Below, one piece after another: positions 41,023 to 50,800 of a stretch of 64,000 nt of DNA. Source of the stretch: an uncultured Eubacteriales bacterium (GTDB lineage Bacteria; Bacillota; Clostridia; Oscillospirales; Oscillospiraceae); assembly GCA_900545515.1 (NCBI GenBank), contig UQZA01000013.1:1-64000 (forward strand). The letters are read 5' to 3'. Below the pieces are notes generated by a model. It was not told where the DNA came from. It searched no databases and saw only the letters and a list, made by a program, of their open reading frames with translations. The first letter of the stretch is position 1. Each line of letters opens with the position of its first letter. The position numbers and the translations under genes are program-made.

Positions 41023-43548
41023 ATGAAACTGATGATTTTAGACGGCAACAGCGTGGTCAACCGGGCGTTTTACGGCGTCCGGCCCCTGACCACCCGGGAG
41101 GGGCTGTACACCAACGCCATTTTTGGCTTCCTGAACATCCTGCAGCGCATGGAGCAGGAGGAGCGCCCCGATGGGGTCTGCGTGGCCTTTGACCTCCAGG
41201 GCCCCACCTTCCGCCACCTGCGGTACGACGGCTATAAGGCCACCCGCCATGGGATGCCCCAGGAGCTGGCCCAGCAGATGCCCCTTCTGAAGGAGGTCCT
41301 CCGGGCCATGAACATTCCCATCCTGGAGTGCCAGGGCTGGGAGGCAGACGACGTCATCGGCACCGTGGGCAAGCGGTGCGGCCAGGAGGACTGGGACTGC
41401 GTGGTGGTCACCGGGGACCGGGACAGCCTGCAGCTCATCGACTCCCATGTGCAGGTGAAGCTGCTCCTGACCAAGGGCGGCCAGACCACGGCCAACTGCT
41501 ATGACCAGGCGGCCTTCCAGGCGGAGTATGGCTTCCCGCCCCCCATTTTGGTGGATCTGAAAAGCCTCATGGGGGATAGCTCTGACAACATCCCCGGGGT
41601 TCCCGGTGTGGGACCCAAGACGGCCAGGGAGCTGCTCCTGAGGTTCGGCGCCATGGCGGAGGTGTACCGTCACCTGGACGATCCCTCCATCCGGCCCAAG
41701 CTTCGGGAAAAGCTGGAGGCCGGCCGGGAGAGCGCGGAGCTGTCCTATGACCTGGCCACCATCCGGTGCAACGCCCCCATTGATTTTACGCCCCAGGAGG
41801 CCATGCTTCAGGAGCCCAACAAAAAGGAACTGTACGACCTCTTTGTCAAGCTGGAGTTTGTGAAGCTCATAGACCGCTACAAGCTGCGGGAGGCGGCTCC
41901 GGAGCCGGAGCCACAGCAGGTGGCGGTGCAGCTTCCCCACCGGCAGGAGCTGCCGGAGGCGGGGACGCCCTGCGCCCTGGTCCTGGGGGAGGACGGCGCC
42001 GTGGCCGTGGCTTGGGCAGAAGGGGTATGCGCCGTGCCGCCCCTGGAGCGGGAGGGCCGCCTGGAGGCCCTCCTGGGGCCGGAGACCCCCAAAATCTGCC
42101 ATGACCTCAAAACCTGCCTCCATGATTTGGAGGCCCTGGGGCTGCCTCAGGCGGGGTTCCGGTTTGATACGGCCCTGGCCGCCTATGATTTGAATCCTTC
42201 CCAGGGGGATTACAGCCTGACCAAGGTGGCCATGGCCTACCTGGGCCGGACGCCGGAGGGCCTGGAGGACCGGGCTGCCGCCCTGTGGCAGCTGAGGGAG
42301 TGCCTGGAGCCGAAGCTGCAGGAGCAGGGGATGGAGAACCTGTATCGGGAAATCGAGCTGCCCCTGTGCGCCACCCTGTACCGCATGGAGCGGGAGGGAG
42401 TGGCTGTGGACCGGAATACCCTGGTGAGCTTCGGCCAAATGCTGACGGAACGGATTGCCGCCTGCGAGCAGGCAATCTTCGGCTACGCCGGTGGGGAGTT
42501 TAACATCAACTCCACCAAGCAGCTGGGAGAGGTCCTGTTTGAGCGGCTGAACCTGCCGCCGGTGAAGAAGACCAAGACCGGCTACTCCACCAATGCCGAG
42601 GTGCTGGAGAAGCTGGCGGACAAGCACCCCATGGTGAGGCAGGTGATGGAATACCGGGTCCTCACCAAGCTGAAGTCCACCTATGCCGACGGCCTTCTGA
42701 AGGTGATTGGCCCCGATGGGCGCATTCGGACCACCTTCCAGAACCTGGTCACGGCCACAGGCCGCCTGTCCTCCACAGACCCCAATTTGCAGAACATCCC
42801 GGTGCGTACGGAGCTGGGCAGCGAGATCCGGAAGATGTTTGTGCCCCGCCCTGGCTGGGTATTTGTGGATGCGGATTACAGCCAGATTGAGCTTCGGGTC
42901 CTGGCCCACATTGCAGAAGACCCCTTGATGCAGGAGGCCTTCCGGACCGGCCGGGACATTCACACCGCCACTGCGGCCCAGGTCTTTGGCGTCCCCCCGG
43001 AGGAGGTCACGCCCCTCCAGCGCCGCCATGCCAAGGCGGTGAATTTTGGGATTGTCTACGGCATTTCGGAGTTCTCCCTGGCCGAGGACATCGGCGTGAG
43101 CCGGTATGAGGCGAAGGCATACATCGACTCCTACCTGGACCGGTACGCCGGAGTTCGGGCCTATATGAGGGAGATTGTGGCGGAGGCCAAGGACCGGGGC
43201 TACGTCACCACCCTGTTCGGACGGAGACGGTATATCCCGGAGCTGAAGAGCAGCAACTACAACATCCGCCAGGGCGCGGAGCGAATCGCCCTCAACACCC
43301 CCATTCAGGGCACGGCGGCGGACCTCATCAAGCTGGCCATGGTCCGGGTGGACCGGGCGCTGGAGGAGGCGGGCCTGCAGGCCAAGCTGATTCTCCAGGT
43401 CCACGATGAGCTCATTGTGGAGTGCCCCCCGGAGGAGGCGGAGCAGGTCCGGGCCATTGTCACCGGCCAGATGGAGTCGGTGGCCCAGCTGTCCGTCCCC
43501 CTGGTGGCAGAGGCCAAGGTGGGCAGAAGCTGGTATGAGGCAAAGTGA
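41023..43548 (+). CDS. polA: DNA polymerase I
   Basis: An 841-residue Pol I. N-terminal 5'-3' exonuclease (about 1-280; VTGDRDSLQLI, GDSSDNIPGVPGVGPKTA), a central domain where the DxE proofreading motif is not seen, and a C-terminal polymerase (about 430-841) with VDADYSQIELRVLAHIA, RRHAKAVNFGIVYGIS and LQVHDELIVE. It fills gaps and removes RNA primers. Apparent loss of 3'-5' exonuclease is common in Firmicutes enzymes. Confidence 0.95.
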   Translation: MKLMILDGNSVVNRAFYGVRPLTTREGLYTNAIFGFLNILQRMEQEERPDGVCVAFDLQGPTFRHLRYDGYKATRHGMPQELAQQMPLLKEVLRAMNIPILECQGWEADDVIGTVGKRCGQEDWDCVVVTGDRDSLQLIDSHVQVKLLLTKGGQTTANCYDQAAFQAEYGFPPPILVDLKSLMGDSSDNIPGVPGVGPKTARELLLRFGAMAEVYRHLDDPSIRPKLREKLEAGRESAELSYDLATIRCNAPIDFTPQEAMLQEPNKKELYDLFVKLEFVKLIDRYKLREAAPEPEPQQVAVQLPHRQELPEAGTPCALVLGEDGAVAVAWAEGVCAVPPLEREGRLEALLGPETPKICHDLKTCLHDLEALGLPQAGFRFDTALAAYDLNPSQGDYSLTKVAMAYLGRTPEGLEDRAAALWQLRECLEPKLQEQGMENLYREIELPLCATLYRMEREGVAVDRNTLVSFGQMLTERIAACEQAIFGYAGGEFNINSTKQLGEVLFERLNLPPVKKTKTGYSTNAEVLEKLADKHPMVRQVMEYRVLTKLKSTYADGLLKVIGPDGRIRTTFQNLVTATGRLSSTDPNLQNIPVRTELGSEIRKMFVPRPGWVFVDADYSQIELRVLAHIAEDPLMQEAFRTGRDIHTATAAQVFGVPPEEVTPLQRRHAKAVNFGIVYGISEFSLAEDIGVSRYEAKAYIDSYLDRYAGVRAYMREIVAEAKDRGYVTTLFGRRRYIPELKSSNYNIRQGAERIALNTPIQGTAADLIKLAMVRVDRALEEAGLQAKLILQVHDELIVECPPEEAEQVRAIVTGQMESVAQLSVPLVAEAKVGRSWYEAK

Positions 43549-43994
43549 TGGAATATGAAATTGTAAGGATGGAGGCGGCCCATGTACCCCAGATTGCCGC
43601 CCTGGAACGAAGCGCCTTCCCGGACCCCTGGAGTGAGAGCAGCGTGGCTTCGGAGCTGGACAACCCCCTCAGCCTGTGGCTGGTGGCCCAGGCCGGGGGA
43701 GAGGTCCTGGGCTATGTGGGCAGCCAGTCGGTGATGGGAGAGGCGGATATGATGAATTTGGCCGTCCTGCCGGCCGCCCGCCGCCGGGGGATTGCCCGGG
43801 CGCTGGTGACGGCCCTGATCCGGGAGCTGGCCGGCGGTGGCGTGCACAGCCTGACCCTGGAGGTCCGGGCCTCCAATGGGCCGGCCAAGGCGCTGTATGG
43901 GAGCCTGGGCTTTGTCCGGGTGGGCTGCCGCCGGGGGTATTACCTGTCGCCCAAGGAGGACGGGGAGATTCTCCGAAAGGAGTGGGATTTATGA
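43548..43994 (+). CDS. rimI: Ribosomal-protein-alanine N-acetyltransferase, RimI-like
   Basis: A 148-residue GNAT acetyltransferase: FPDPWSESSVASEL, the acetyl-CoA motif PAARRRGIARALV near residue 75, and LEVRASNGPAKALYGSLGFV. RimI acetylates S18 N-terminally in E. coli; here the label rests on homology and on its place beside tsaD, the usual pairing. The ATG shares its first base with the polA stop. Confidence 0.88.
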   Translation: MEYEIVRMEAAHVPQIAALERSAFPDPWSESSVASELDNPLSLWLVAQAGGEVLGYVGSQSVMGEADMMNLAVLPAARRRGIARALVTALIRELAGGGVHSLTLEVRASNGPAKALYGSLGFVRVGCRRGYYLSPKEDGEILRKEWDL

Positions 43995-45007
43995 TACTGA
44001 TGGCCGTGGAATCCTCCTGCGACGAGACCGCTGTGGCCCTGGTGGAGGACGGACGGCGGGTTCTCACAGACTGCATCGCCTCCCAGGTGGATTTGCACCG
44101 GATTTACGGGGGCGTGGTGCCGGAAATTGCGTCCCGTAAGCACATCGAGGCCATTTACGGCCTGGCGGACCAGGCCCTGGTCCGGGCGGGGCTGAAGCGG
44201 AAGGATGTGGACGGCATTGCCGTCACCTATGCCCCGGGGCTCATTGGCGCGGTGCTGGTGGGGGTGAACTTTGCCAAGGGGGCTGCCCTGGCTCTGGATG
44301 TGCCCCTGATTCCAGTGCACCACATCCGGGGCCACATCGCCGCCAACTACCTGGCCTACCCGGAGCTGGAGCCCCCCTTCCTCTGCCTGGTGGTCTCCGG
44401 CGGGCACACCATGCTGGTTCATGTCCGGGACTATACGGACATGGAGATTTTGGGTACCACCCTGGACGACGCCGCCGGGGAGTGCTTTGACAAGGTAGCC
44501 CGGGTCCTGGGAATGCCCTATCCCGGCGGGGCCGCTCTGGACCAAAAAGCCCGGGCGGGGCGGGAGGGGCGGTATCCCCTGCCACGGGCCCGAGGAGGGG
44601 AAAACCCTCTGGACATGTCCTTCTCCGGCCTCAAAACCGCCGCCATCAACCTGATTCACAACGCCGGGCAGAAGGGGGAGCCTCTGGTGGTGGAGGACCT
44701 GTGCGCAGACTTCTCCGCCGCTGTGTCCGACACCCTGGTGCCCCGGGCCATGGAGGCCCTGGGCCGCACCGGCTGCAGGAAGCTGGCTGTGGCCGGAGGC
44801 GTCGCCGCCAATTCCCGCATCCGCCGGGACGTCCTGGCGGCGGCCAATGGGCTGGGCGTCCAGGTGTACATGCCCCCCCTGGCCCTCTGCGGGGACAACG
44901 CCGCCATGATTGGCGCCCAGGGCTACTACGAGTACCTGGCCGGAAACACCGGGGACATGACCCTCAACGCCTACGCCACCAAGTCCATCATAGGCGAGAC
45001 TCTATAG
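43991..45007 (+). CDS. tsaD: tRNA threonylcarbamoyladenosine transferase TsaD
   Basis: A 338-residue ASKHA-fold protein that transfers threonylcarbamoyl to A37 of ANN-decoding tRNAs. Motifs: AVESSCDETAVAL, GGVVPEIASRKH, the metal ligands HHIRGH near residue 110, VSGGHTMLV, and ALCGDNAAMI near the end. It overlaps rimI by ATGA. tsaB and tsaE are not in this window. It is the last core gene before the accessory block. Confidence 0.96.
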   Translation: MILMAVESSCDETAVALVEDGRRVLTDCIASQVDLHRIYGGVVPEIASRKHIEAIYGLADQALVRAGLKRKDVDGIAVTYAPGLIGAVLVGVNFAKGAALALDVPLIPVHHIRGHIAANYLAYPELEPPFLCLVVSGGHTMLVHVRDYTDMEILGTTLDDAAGECFDKVARVLGMPYPGGAALDQKARAGREGRYPLPRARGGENPLDMSFSGLKTAAINLIHNAGQKGEPLVVEDLCADFSAAVSDTLVPRAMEALGRTGCRKLAVAGGVAANSRIRRDVLAAANGLGVQVYMPPLALCGDNAAMIGAQGYYEYLAGNTGDMTLNAYATKSIIGETL

Positions 45008-45150
45008 AATGGACCGCAGCCCCCTGCCCCCGGGGCAGCCGGGTGCGGCCTCCCGGACGCACCGGCGGCAGAATGCTCCGGGATCTGCCACGTTTCGGCA
45101 AATCCGGACCAACTTTCAGGCCGGTACGAATTCGCCCGGCCAGTCTCTTC

Positions 45151-45187
45151 CGCCGTAGGGTGCGCCCAGGAGCCGCGCCCTACGGCG
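45151..45187. repeat. Palindromic repeat, left border of the accessory block
   Basis: CGCCGTAGGGTGCG ... CGCGCCCTACGGCG encloses CCCAGGAGC-like text. A close copy lies at 63056-63093. A second shared fragment, TAGGGGCGCAC, follows at about 45208 and also occurs at 62989. The 45008-45277 interval otherwise has no gene. Confidence 0.75.
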
Positions 45188-45277
45188 TTCCCCACAGCAT
45201 GCCTCTATAGGGGCGCACATGGGGCGGGCCGGCAGGGAAATGTTCTGCCGGTTGCGAAAATAACCCCCGGGGTGGCG

Positions 45278-45306
45278 TTGCCGAACCGGGGGATTTGTGG
45301 TATAGT
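45278..45306 (+). promoter_or_regulatory. Promoter of the replisome-organizer-like gene
   Basis: TTGCCG (45278-45283), 17 bases, TATAGT (45301-45306), with a LexA-like box 5 bases downstream. Confidence 0.7.
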
Positions 45307-45311
45307 ATATA

Positions 45312-45325
45312 CGAACAAATGTTTT
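45312..45325. promoter_or_regulatory. LexA/SOS-box-like operator 1
   Basis: CGAACAAATGTTTT resembles the Gram-positive SOS box CGAACNNNNGTTCG, with a perfect left half and GTTT in the right half. It sits at the expected transcription start. The same 14 bases recur at 53702. Confidence 0.7.
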
Positions 45326-45371
45326 TAACTTAACCGGGAGCCGGAGAGGCTCTGAACAGGAGGATGCGCCT

Positions 45372-46328
45372 ATGCCCAATCGAGTGATCCGGGATTCTAT
45401 TTTGACCAGCCGTCAGGTGGGGCAGCTGGACTGGTTCCAACAGGCCCTGCTGGTCCGGCTGATTCTGAGCTGCGATGACTACGGCCGGTATTTTGCAGCG
45501 CCGGATATCATCCGAAACCGCTTTTTCTGCATCTACCCCGGGGTCACCCAGGACCAGGTGACCCAGGGGATGGAACGGCTGGAGGAGTTGGGATTCATCA
45601 TCACCTACCGGGTGGAGGGAGAACTCTACTGTGCCTTCCCCCAATGGAGCAAATATCAGGTCTGCCGCACCCGCCGGGAAATATACCCGGCCCCGCCCCC
45701 CGAAGCTCCGGGTCAGGAGCTGAAAAATTTTGCCCCTGAGTTTCACGAAGCAAAGCGGAATAGTATCGAAACGGCACCTGAAACCAAGTCTGCGCCTAAT
45801 CCAATCCAATCCGAATCCGAAATCGAATCCCAATCCGAAGCCGAATCCGAATCCGAAGGCCCTGCGGGGCGGAAAGCGGCTGAGGCGGCGGCTGAGAAAG
45901 GGCGTGGGAAGCTTGTCTGTCTGGATGCACCAGCAGCATGGGACGCACTGGCGAAGACGCCATCCAAATCTCCACGGCCCAACCATGTCCCCATCCGGGT
46001 AAACCCACGGCCCCGCCCGGTGGGGGAGACTGCCGGTTTTCGTCCATGGAACGGGACGCCGGTGTCTCCAGGCAATAGGCCGCTGCCCCGGATTTGTGAA
46101 TGCCGAAAACCACCACGGCATGCCCCCACAGGGGCTGGACCGCAGCTCCCGTCTGCCCTGGAGGCCACATCCTACGCCCCTGCCTGCAGACCGGCAGGCA
46201 GGGGCGCTCCAGACGTCAGCTGTTTCCTGCTTCGCGGCGGGGAAATTGGTGGGGGTGGAGCTGGAATTTTCCTTGACAAAGGATACTACGTGTTGTATAG
46301 TATTATGCGAAGGGGGGCATTTGGATGA
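45372..46328 (+). CDS. Phage replisome organizer-like protein, C-terminus doubtful
   Basis: The first ~105 residues match the phage replisome-organizer N-terminal type (winged helix): MPNRVIRDSILTSRQVGQLD, LVRLILSCDDYGRYFAAPDIIRNRFF, FPQWSKYQVCRTRR. A Ser/Glu tract coded by AATCCG-like hexamers (45803-45860) follows. From about residue 180 the sequence is low-complexity Pro/Arg/Gly with no recognisable domain, and its last ~50 bases contain a complete promoter for the next gene. The 3' half may therefore be decayed or non-coding. An SOS-box promoter precedes it. Confidence 0.6.
   Translation: MPNRVIRDSILTSRQVGQLDWFQQALLVRLILSCDDYGRYFAAPDIIRNRFFCIYPGVTQDQVTQGMERLEELGFIITYRVEGELYCAFPQWSKYQVCRTRREIYPAPPPEAPGQELKNFAPEFHEAKRNSIETAPETKSAPNPIQSESEIESQSEAESESEGPAGRKAAEAAAEKGRGKLVCLDAPAAWDALAKTPSKSPRPNHVPIRVNPRPRPVGETAGFRPWNGTPVSPGNRPLPRICECRKPPRHAPTGAGPQLPSALEATSYAPACRPAGRGAPDVSCFLLRGGEIGGGGAGIFLDKGYYVLYSIMRRGAFG
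46273..46301 (+). promoter_or_regulatory. Promoter of the PadR-HAAS-ABC operon
   Basis: TTGACA (46273-46278), 17 bases, TATAGT (46296-46301). It overlaps the 3' end of the preceding ORF and would be the natural target for PadR autoregulation. Confidence 0.85.
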
Positions 46329-46648
46329 TCGATCCGCAGCTGAAGCGCGGCTTGCTGGATTCCTGTGTGCTGGGCGTACTGTGCCGGGGGGAATCTCATG
46401 GGTACAAGATTGTGAAGGATCTGTCGGCCTGCATTGACATTTCGGAGTCTACCCTGTATCCCATCCTCCGGCGGTTGGAGACAGACGGATGCCTGACGGT
46501 GCGCAGTGTGGAGCACAATGGCCGCCTGCGCAAGCTCTACACCATCACAGAGCGGGGGCTCCGGCGTCTGGACAGCTTTTTGGCCAGCCAGGAGGAAGTG
46601 ATGGGAATTTACCATTTTGTCAGGAGGCAGCGTGATGACAAAGCATGA
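46325..46648 (+). CDS. PadR-family transcriptional regulator
   Basis: A 107-residue winged-helix repressor: LKRGLLDSCVLGVLCRGESHGYKIVKDL, then ISESTLYPILRRLETDGCLTV and the wing GRLRKLYTITERG. PadR proteins typically repress their own operon and an exporter. GAAGGGGGG precedes the ATG. It overlaps the HAAS-domain gene by 14 bases, so regulator, sensor and ABC genes are one transcription unit. Confidence 0.92.
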   Translation: MIDPQLKRGLLDSCVLGVLCRGESHGYKIVKDLSACIDISESTLYPILRRLETDGCLTVRSVEHNGRLRKLYTITERGLRRLDSFLASQEEVMGIYHFVRRQRDDKA

Positions 46649-47807
46649 ATTCTTAAAGCAGCTGAAAGCAGAGCTGGCGGGATTGCCTGGGGCAGAACGA
46701 AGGCGGCAGCTGGACTACTATGCTGAGCTGCTGGACGATATGGTGGAGGATGGCATGGACCCGGAAATGGCGGTGGAACGGCTGGGGCCGGTCTCCGAAA
46801 TTGCAAATGCCATCTTCCGGGACAATCCCCAGGCCCGCAAAGGGTCCGGCCGCTTGGGCCTGCTGCTGGGGGTGAGTTGCGGCGCGGCGGCGCTTGTATG
46901 CATGGCGGGCCTCCTGTTTTGGACGGTGAGCCGGGCAAAGCCCCAGGAAGCAGTGGAGGAGACCAAGGTCAGCGTGGCCCCGACGGCGCCCACAGAGGCC
47001 ACCCAGCTCCCGACCCAGCCCCAGACAGAGCAGGAGGAACCTGAGGAATTTGGCTTTGACAGCGACCGACACTGGAGCAATGCCTATTCCTCCGTGGGCT
47101 TTTACGACATTCCCATCTCGGATGTGACCTCCCTGGACCTGAGCTGGATGAAGGGGGAGGTCACCCTGAAGCCCTGGCTGGGGGAGGTGATCCGCCTCCA
47201 TGAGACGGCGGTGGAGGAGGCATATGCGCTGCAATATGGGGTGGAAAATCATACCCTGTATATTCAATCCTGCGCCCCCGGGCACTATACCGGCATGCCG
47301 GACAAGACCCTGACGGTCTGGATTCCGGCCCAGCTGGCGGAGTCCCTGGAGGAGCTGCACGCCCAGACGTTCTCTGCCAGCCTCACAGTTCAGGAGCTTT
47401 CCGCTACCCGCCTGAATCTGCAGTCGGTTTCCGGTCTGACTGAGCTTTACGAGGTGGAGGCGGAGGAGGCCAATTTCTCCTCCGTGTCCGGAGATATGAC
47501 CTGGGATGGCGTCATCCAGGCGGTCACCATGAGGACCACCTCCGGAAACATCCAAGCGATACCGGGCCAGGCGCCGGAGGAGATGAGCCTCACAACCCTT
47601 TCCGGGGATATTGAGCTCTACATGCCCCAGGGGGTGAAGTTCAGCATCTATTTTGACACCACCTCGGGACAAATGGTGGGGAATTACCCCCTGTATGGCA
47701 CTGAGGGCGGAAAACAGTATTACATTGGCAGCAGCGATCTGGAGTATACGGTGAACACCGTCAGCGGAAATCTGGCGGTGAACCAGAGAGTTTACAAGGA
47801 TGAATGA
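46635..47807 (+). CDS. HAAS-domain (DUF1700) membrane protein with DUF4097 beta-helix
   Basis: A 390-residue protein. Residues 1-65 are a HAAS/DUF1700 domain (KHEFLKQLKAELAGLPGAER...AVERLGPVSEIANAIF), a helical module that accompanies PadR regulators. One membrane helix (about 75-100) and a Thr/Pro/Glu linker lead to an extracytoplasmic DUF4097 repeat domain with periodic SGLTELYEVEAEEANFSSVSGDM-type strands. It probably senses envelope state and signals to PadR or the permease; that is inference. AGGAGG precedes ATG 46635. Confidence 0.85.
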   Translation: MTKHEFLKQLKAELAGLPGAERRRQLDYYAELLDDMVEDGMDPEMAVERLGPVSEIANAIFRDNPQARKGSGRLGLLLGVSCGAAALVCMAGLLFWTVSRAKPQEAVEETKVSVAPTAPTEATQLPTQPQTEQEEPEEFGFDSDRHWSNAYSSVGFYDIPISDVTSLDLSWMKGEVTLKPWLGEVIRLHETAVEEAYALQYGVENHTLYIQSCAPGHYTGMPDKTLTVWIPAQLAESLEELHAQTFSASLTVQELSATRLNLQSVSGLTELYEVEAEEANFSSVSGDMTWDGVIQAVTMRTTSGNIQAIPGQAPEEMSLTTLSGDIELYMPQGVKFSIYFDTTSGQMVGNYPLYGTEGGKQYYIGSSDLEYTVNTVSGNLAVNQRVYKDE

Positions 47808-47827
47808 GGCGCAACAGGAGGTATCCC

Positions 47828-50800
47828 ATGAATCATGTGAGAAAACTGGCCCTCCATGGCATGAGGGGGCGGCGTAAGGACACCCGGGTTCTGGCCCTGG
47901 TGATTGTGATGAGTTTTTTATTTCTGACGGCGGGGACGCTGCTGCTGTCCTCCTTCAGCGGGAGCCAGGCACGGCAGCGCCAGAGCCTGTACGGCGGCTG
48001 GCACCTCCTGTATGGCGGCGGGGATTCCAGAGTGGCGGAGAGTCTGACGGGCCTGTCCCAGGTGGCGGAGACTGCAGAGGTGACCCTCCTGGGGGTAGAC
48101 GGGCAGTGCGGCCAGGTGGCCGCCTGGAGCGAGGACTTTGCCCGGATGGGAAGCCTTCAGATTGTGGAGGGCCGCGCCCCGGAGGCAGCGGGAGAGATTC
48201 TCCTGGAGCGGGGCCAGCTGGGCCTGTTTCCGGAGGAAACCGGAGTGGGAAGCACGGTCACCCTTACCCTGGAGCATCATCTGACCCAGCTGCGGGGCCG
48301 CCAGCTGCCCTCCGGCACCATGACCATCCGGGGTGAGGAGGTTCCGGCAAAGACCGTGATCCGCGCCTTCGGCGATGGCGCCACGGAGGCAAGCATCCAG
48401 GCCATCATGGAGCGGCTGTGGCGGGAGGAGGTCTGGTCCACCTATTCCACCTACATCGATGAAAACGGGGAGGAGCAAAGGGAGCTCTGGTTCCCGGACC
48501 CCGCCACCCACTGCCCGGTGTCGGAGATGGATGACGAGACCTACCGGTCTACGCTTCTGGCGGTTTGCAATTGCTGGGGAGCAGCTCTAAACGACTATTA
48601 CAAGTACCAGCTGGGAACCGGCCGGGACGCCCTGGTGGAGGTGGACCGCACCTTTTTCGACAGCGGCGTTCAGGGAGCGGTCTCCTGGGGTCTCAACACC
48701 AACTATGAGCAGCTGTATGCCAAAGGTGTGGAGCTGGACGAGGCGGAGCTGCGGCAGATGATTCTGGACCGGGGGGCGGTGCCGGCTCAGGATCTGACGC
48801 TCACCCGGACCTGTACCGTGGTGGGCATTGTGGAGACGGTGTCAGACCGGTGGGATGTGGGGGATACGGCCCTGCCCAATTGCTACCTCTCAGAGGCTAC
48901 GGCAGGGGAGCTCCGGGACACCCTGTCCTACCTGGAGACCAAGGACGCCCCCCGGCTGTACCGGCTGCCGGAGGAGCAGAAGCTCCTGTTCCTCCGGGGC
49001 AGCGGAACGGTTGCCGGCCTCTATGGGCAGGTGCTGGAAACCGAGCTGCCCCGGGTGCGGGAGATTTCTGAAAACCAGTATTACCGGCTCCTGGATAATG
49101 AATGGGGACTGGCCGGCTACGGCCATGAGGCGACGGAGTGGGACCTGAATCTGGCCCGGGAGCAGTGGGCGGAGGAGCAGGCGAAGGACCCGTCCCTGGC
49201 CGGAATTTCCCTGGTGGATTTGGAGGTGGATTCCAGCCGGTATGGAGGGGTCTGGATGGAAAAGGAGAATCTCCTGGGCAGCTCCTATCGAAGGGAGGTT
49301 TACTTCCATGTGCCCGTCTTCCGGTGGGAGATGAGTGATGGCTCCACCAGGCTGGAGGAGGGGCAAATAGCCTATCTGATGCTGCCCCAATACAGTTCTG
49401 ACTCAGCCTCTGTGGTAAGCGCCTATTACAGCGCCAGAGAGGTCCCCTATCAGGAGCTGCTGGACGGTACGGCGCAGGTGGACAGCGGAGAGGGAATCTA
49501 TGCATCGGCCTCCTGGGAGCTTCCGGACCTGACAGAGGGCTATACCTACAACCAGGGCCAGGTCCTCTTGAACCGCTATGGCTACCCCCGGGAGGGCGGG
49601 CTGACCGGGACCATGGGGGCGGCCATGATCGGCGTGATCGTCACCATCACGGTGTGCGCAGTGTTTCAGATTTCCTTCATCCAGCTCCGGCGCAGGGCCA
49701 GGCGGCTGACCCTGCTCAGAAGCGTGGGAGCTACCAACGGGCAGATATTTGAGCTCCTTGCCTGGGAGTGCGCCTACATAACCCTGGGGAGCCTGATTTT
49801 GGGGGACGTCCTAGGCGTGGCTGTGGCCTGGGGGGTGACGGGAGCGCTGGAGGAGGTTTCCCTCTTCCTGAGCTGGCCTTTGGTGCTGACCGGTCAGGCC
49901 TGCGGCCTCCTGGCGGTGGCGTTTGGTATGCTGATGCCCAGCCTCCGGGCTATGAAGGCCCCCCTGGTGGGGCGGATGGAGGGGCGCAAGGGCCGCCACG
50001 TGAAAGTGAAGCCCATGAAGCGCCAGACCTGGCGGCGGCTGCGGGCCAGAGACCGGGCGGCCAATCCAGGCAGGACGGTGGGCATGGCGGCGCTGTGCAC
50101 CTTCCTGGTCACCATGGAGCTGATTTGCGTATTCCTGGGCAACGCCGCCTTTGACACCTACCGGCAGACGGTGGTGCAGGCGGATCAGCCGGACTATACC
50201 CTGCTGTCCAATCATACCGGCAGCAGCCGGGAGGTGGCGGCGCTGCAGGAGGCCCTGGGCCGGGCGGAGGGCCTGTCCCGGGTGGACTTCTGGCAGCGGG
50301 AGGACCATATCTTCCTCTGGTACGAGGGGATGGACCGCAGCCCGGTGCTCTCGGCGCTGAAGCAGGCGGGGGGAAGCGGCTTCTTTGCATCCTCTGAGGC
50401 AGAGTCTGCCCAGAAGGAGGGGGAGGCTTTCCTGACCCAGGCCTATGGGGTGGATGAGACCTCCGGCCTCTTTGCTCGCCTGGAGGCGGCGCTGACGGAA
50501 GGGAATGTGGATCCGGCGGCCTTTGAGGCGGGGCAGGAAGTGATCCTCCTGCTGCCTATGTACCGCCCCCTGCAGGGCTCCGGAGCGGGGAAGGAGGACT
50601 CCATGGCCCAGTTCCTGCGGTCCTCCGGCGCCATGGACCTGAGCCTGGCGGCCAGCGCCGGCGAGATGTGGGAGGCTGACCGGTCGGTGCAGGTGGGAGA
50701 TGTCCTCACCCTGGCGGTAGACTGCCCCCATGTAACGGATTCATCCGCTTATTACACCCAGACGGTCCGGGAGGTCACCGTGGGCGCCATCATCCGGTAT

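Noticed and set aside
41038..43404. 788-codon open frame on the minus strand across polA
   Set aside because: It mirrors the codon pattern of polA in GC-rich DNA, is full of His/Gln/Leu, and has no family resemblance; polA on the plus strand has all motifs.
45803..45860. Hexamer tract as a phase-variation switch
   Set aside because: Units are six bases, so length changes keep the frame; they would alter protein length, not switch expression.
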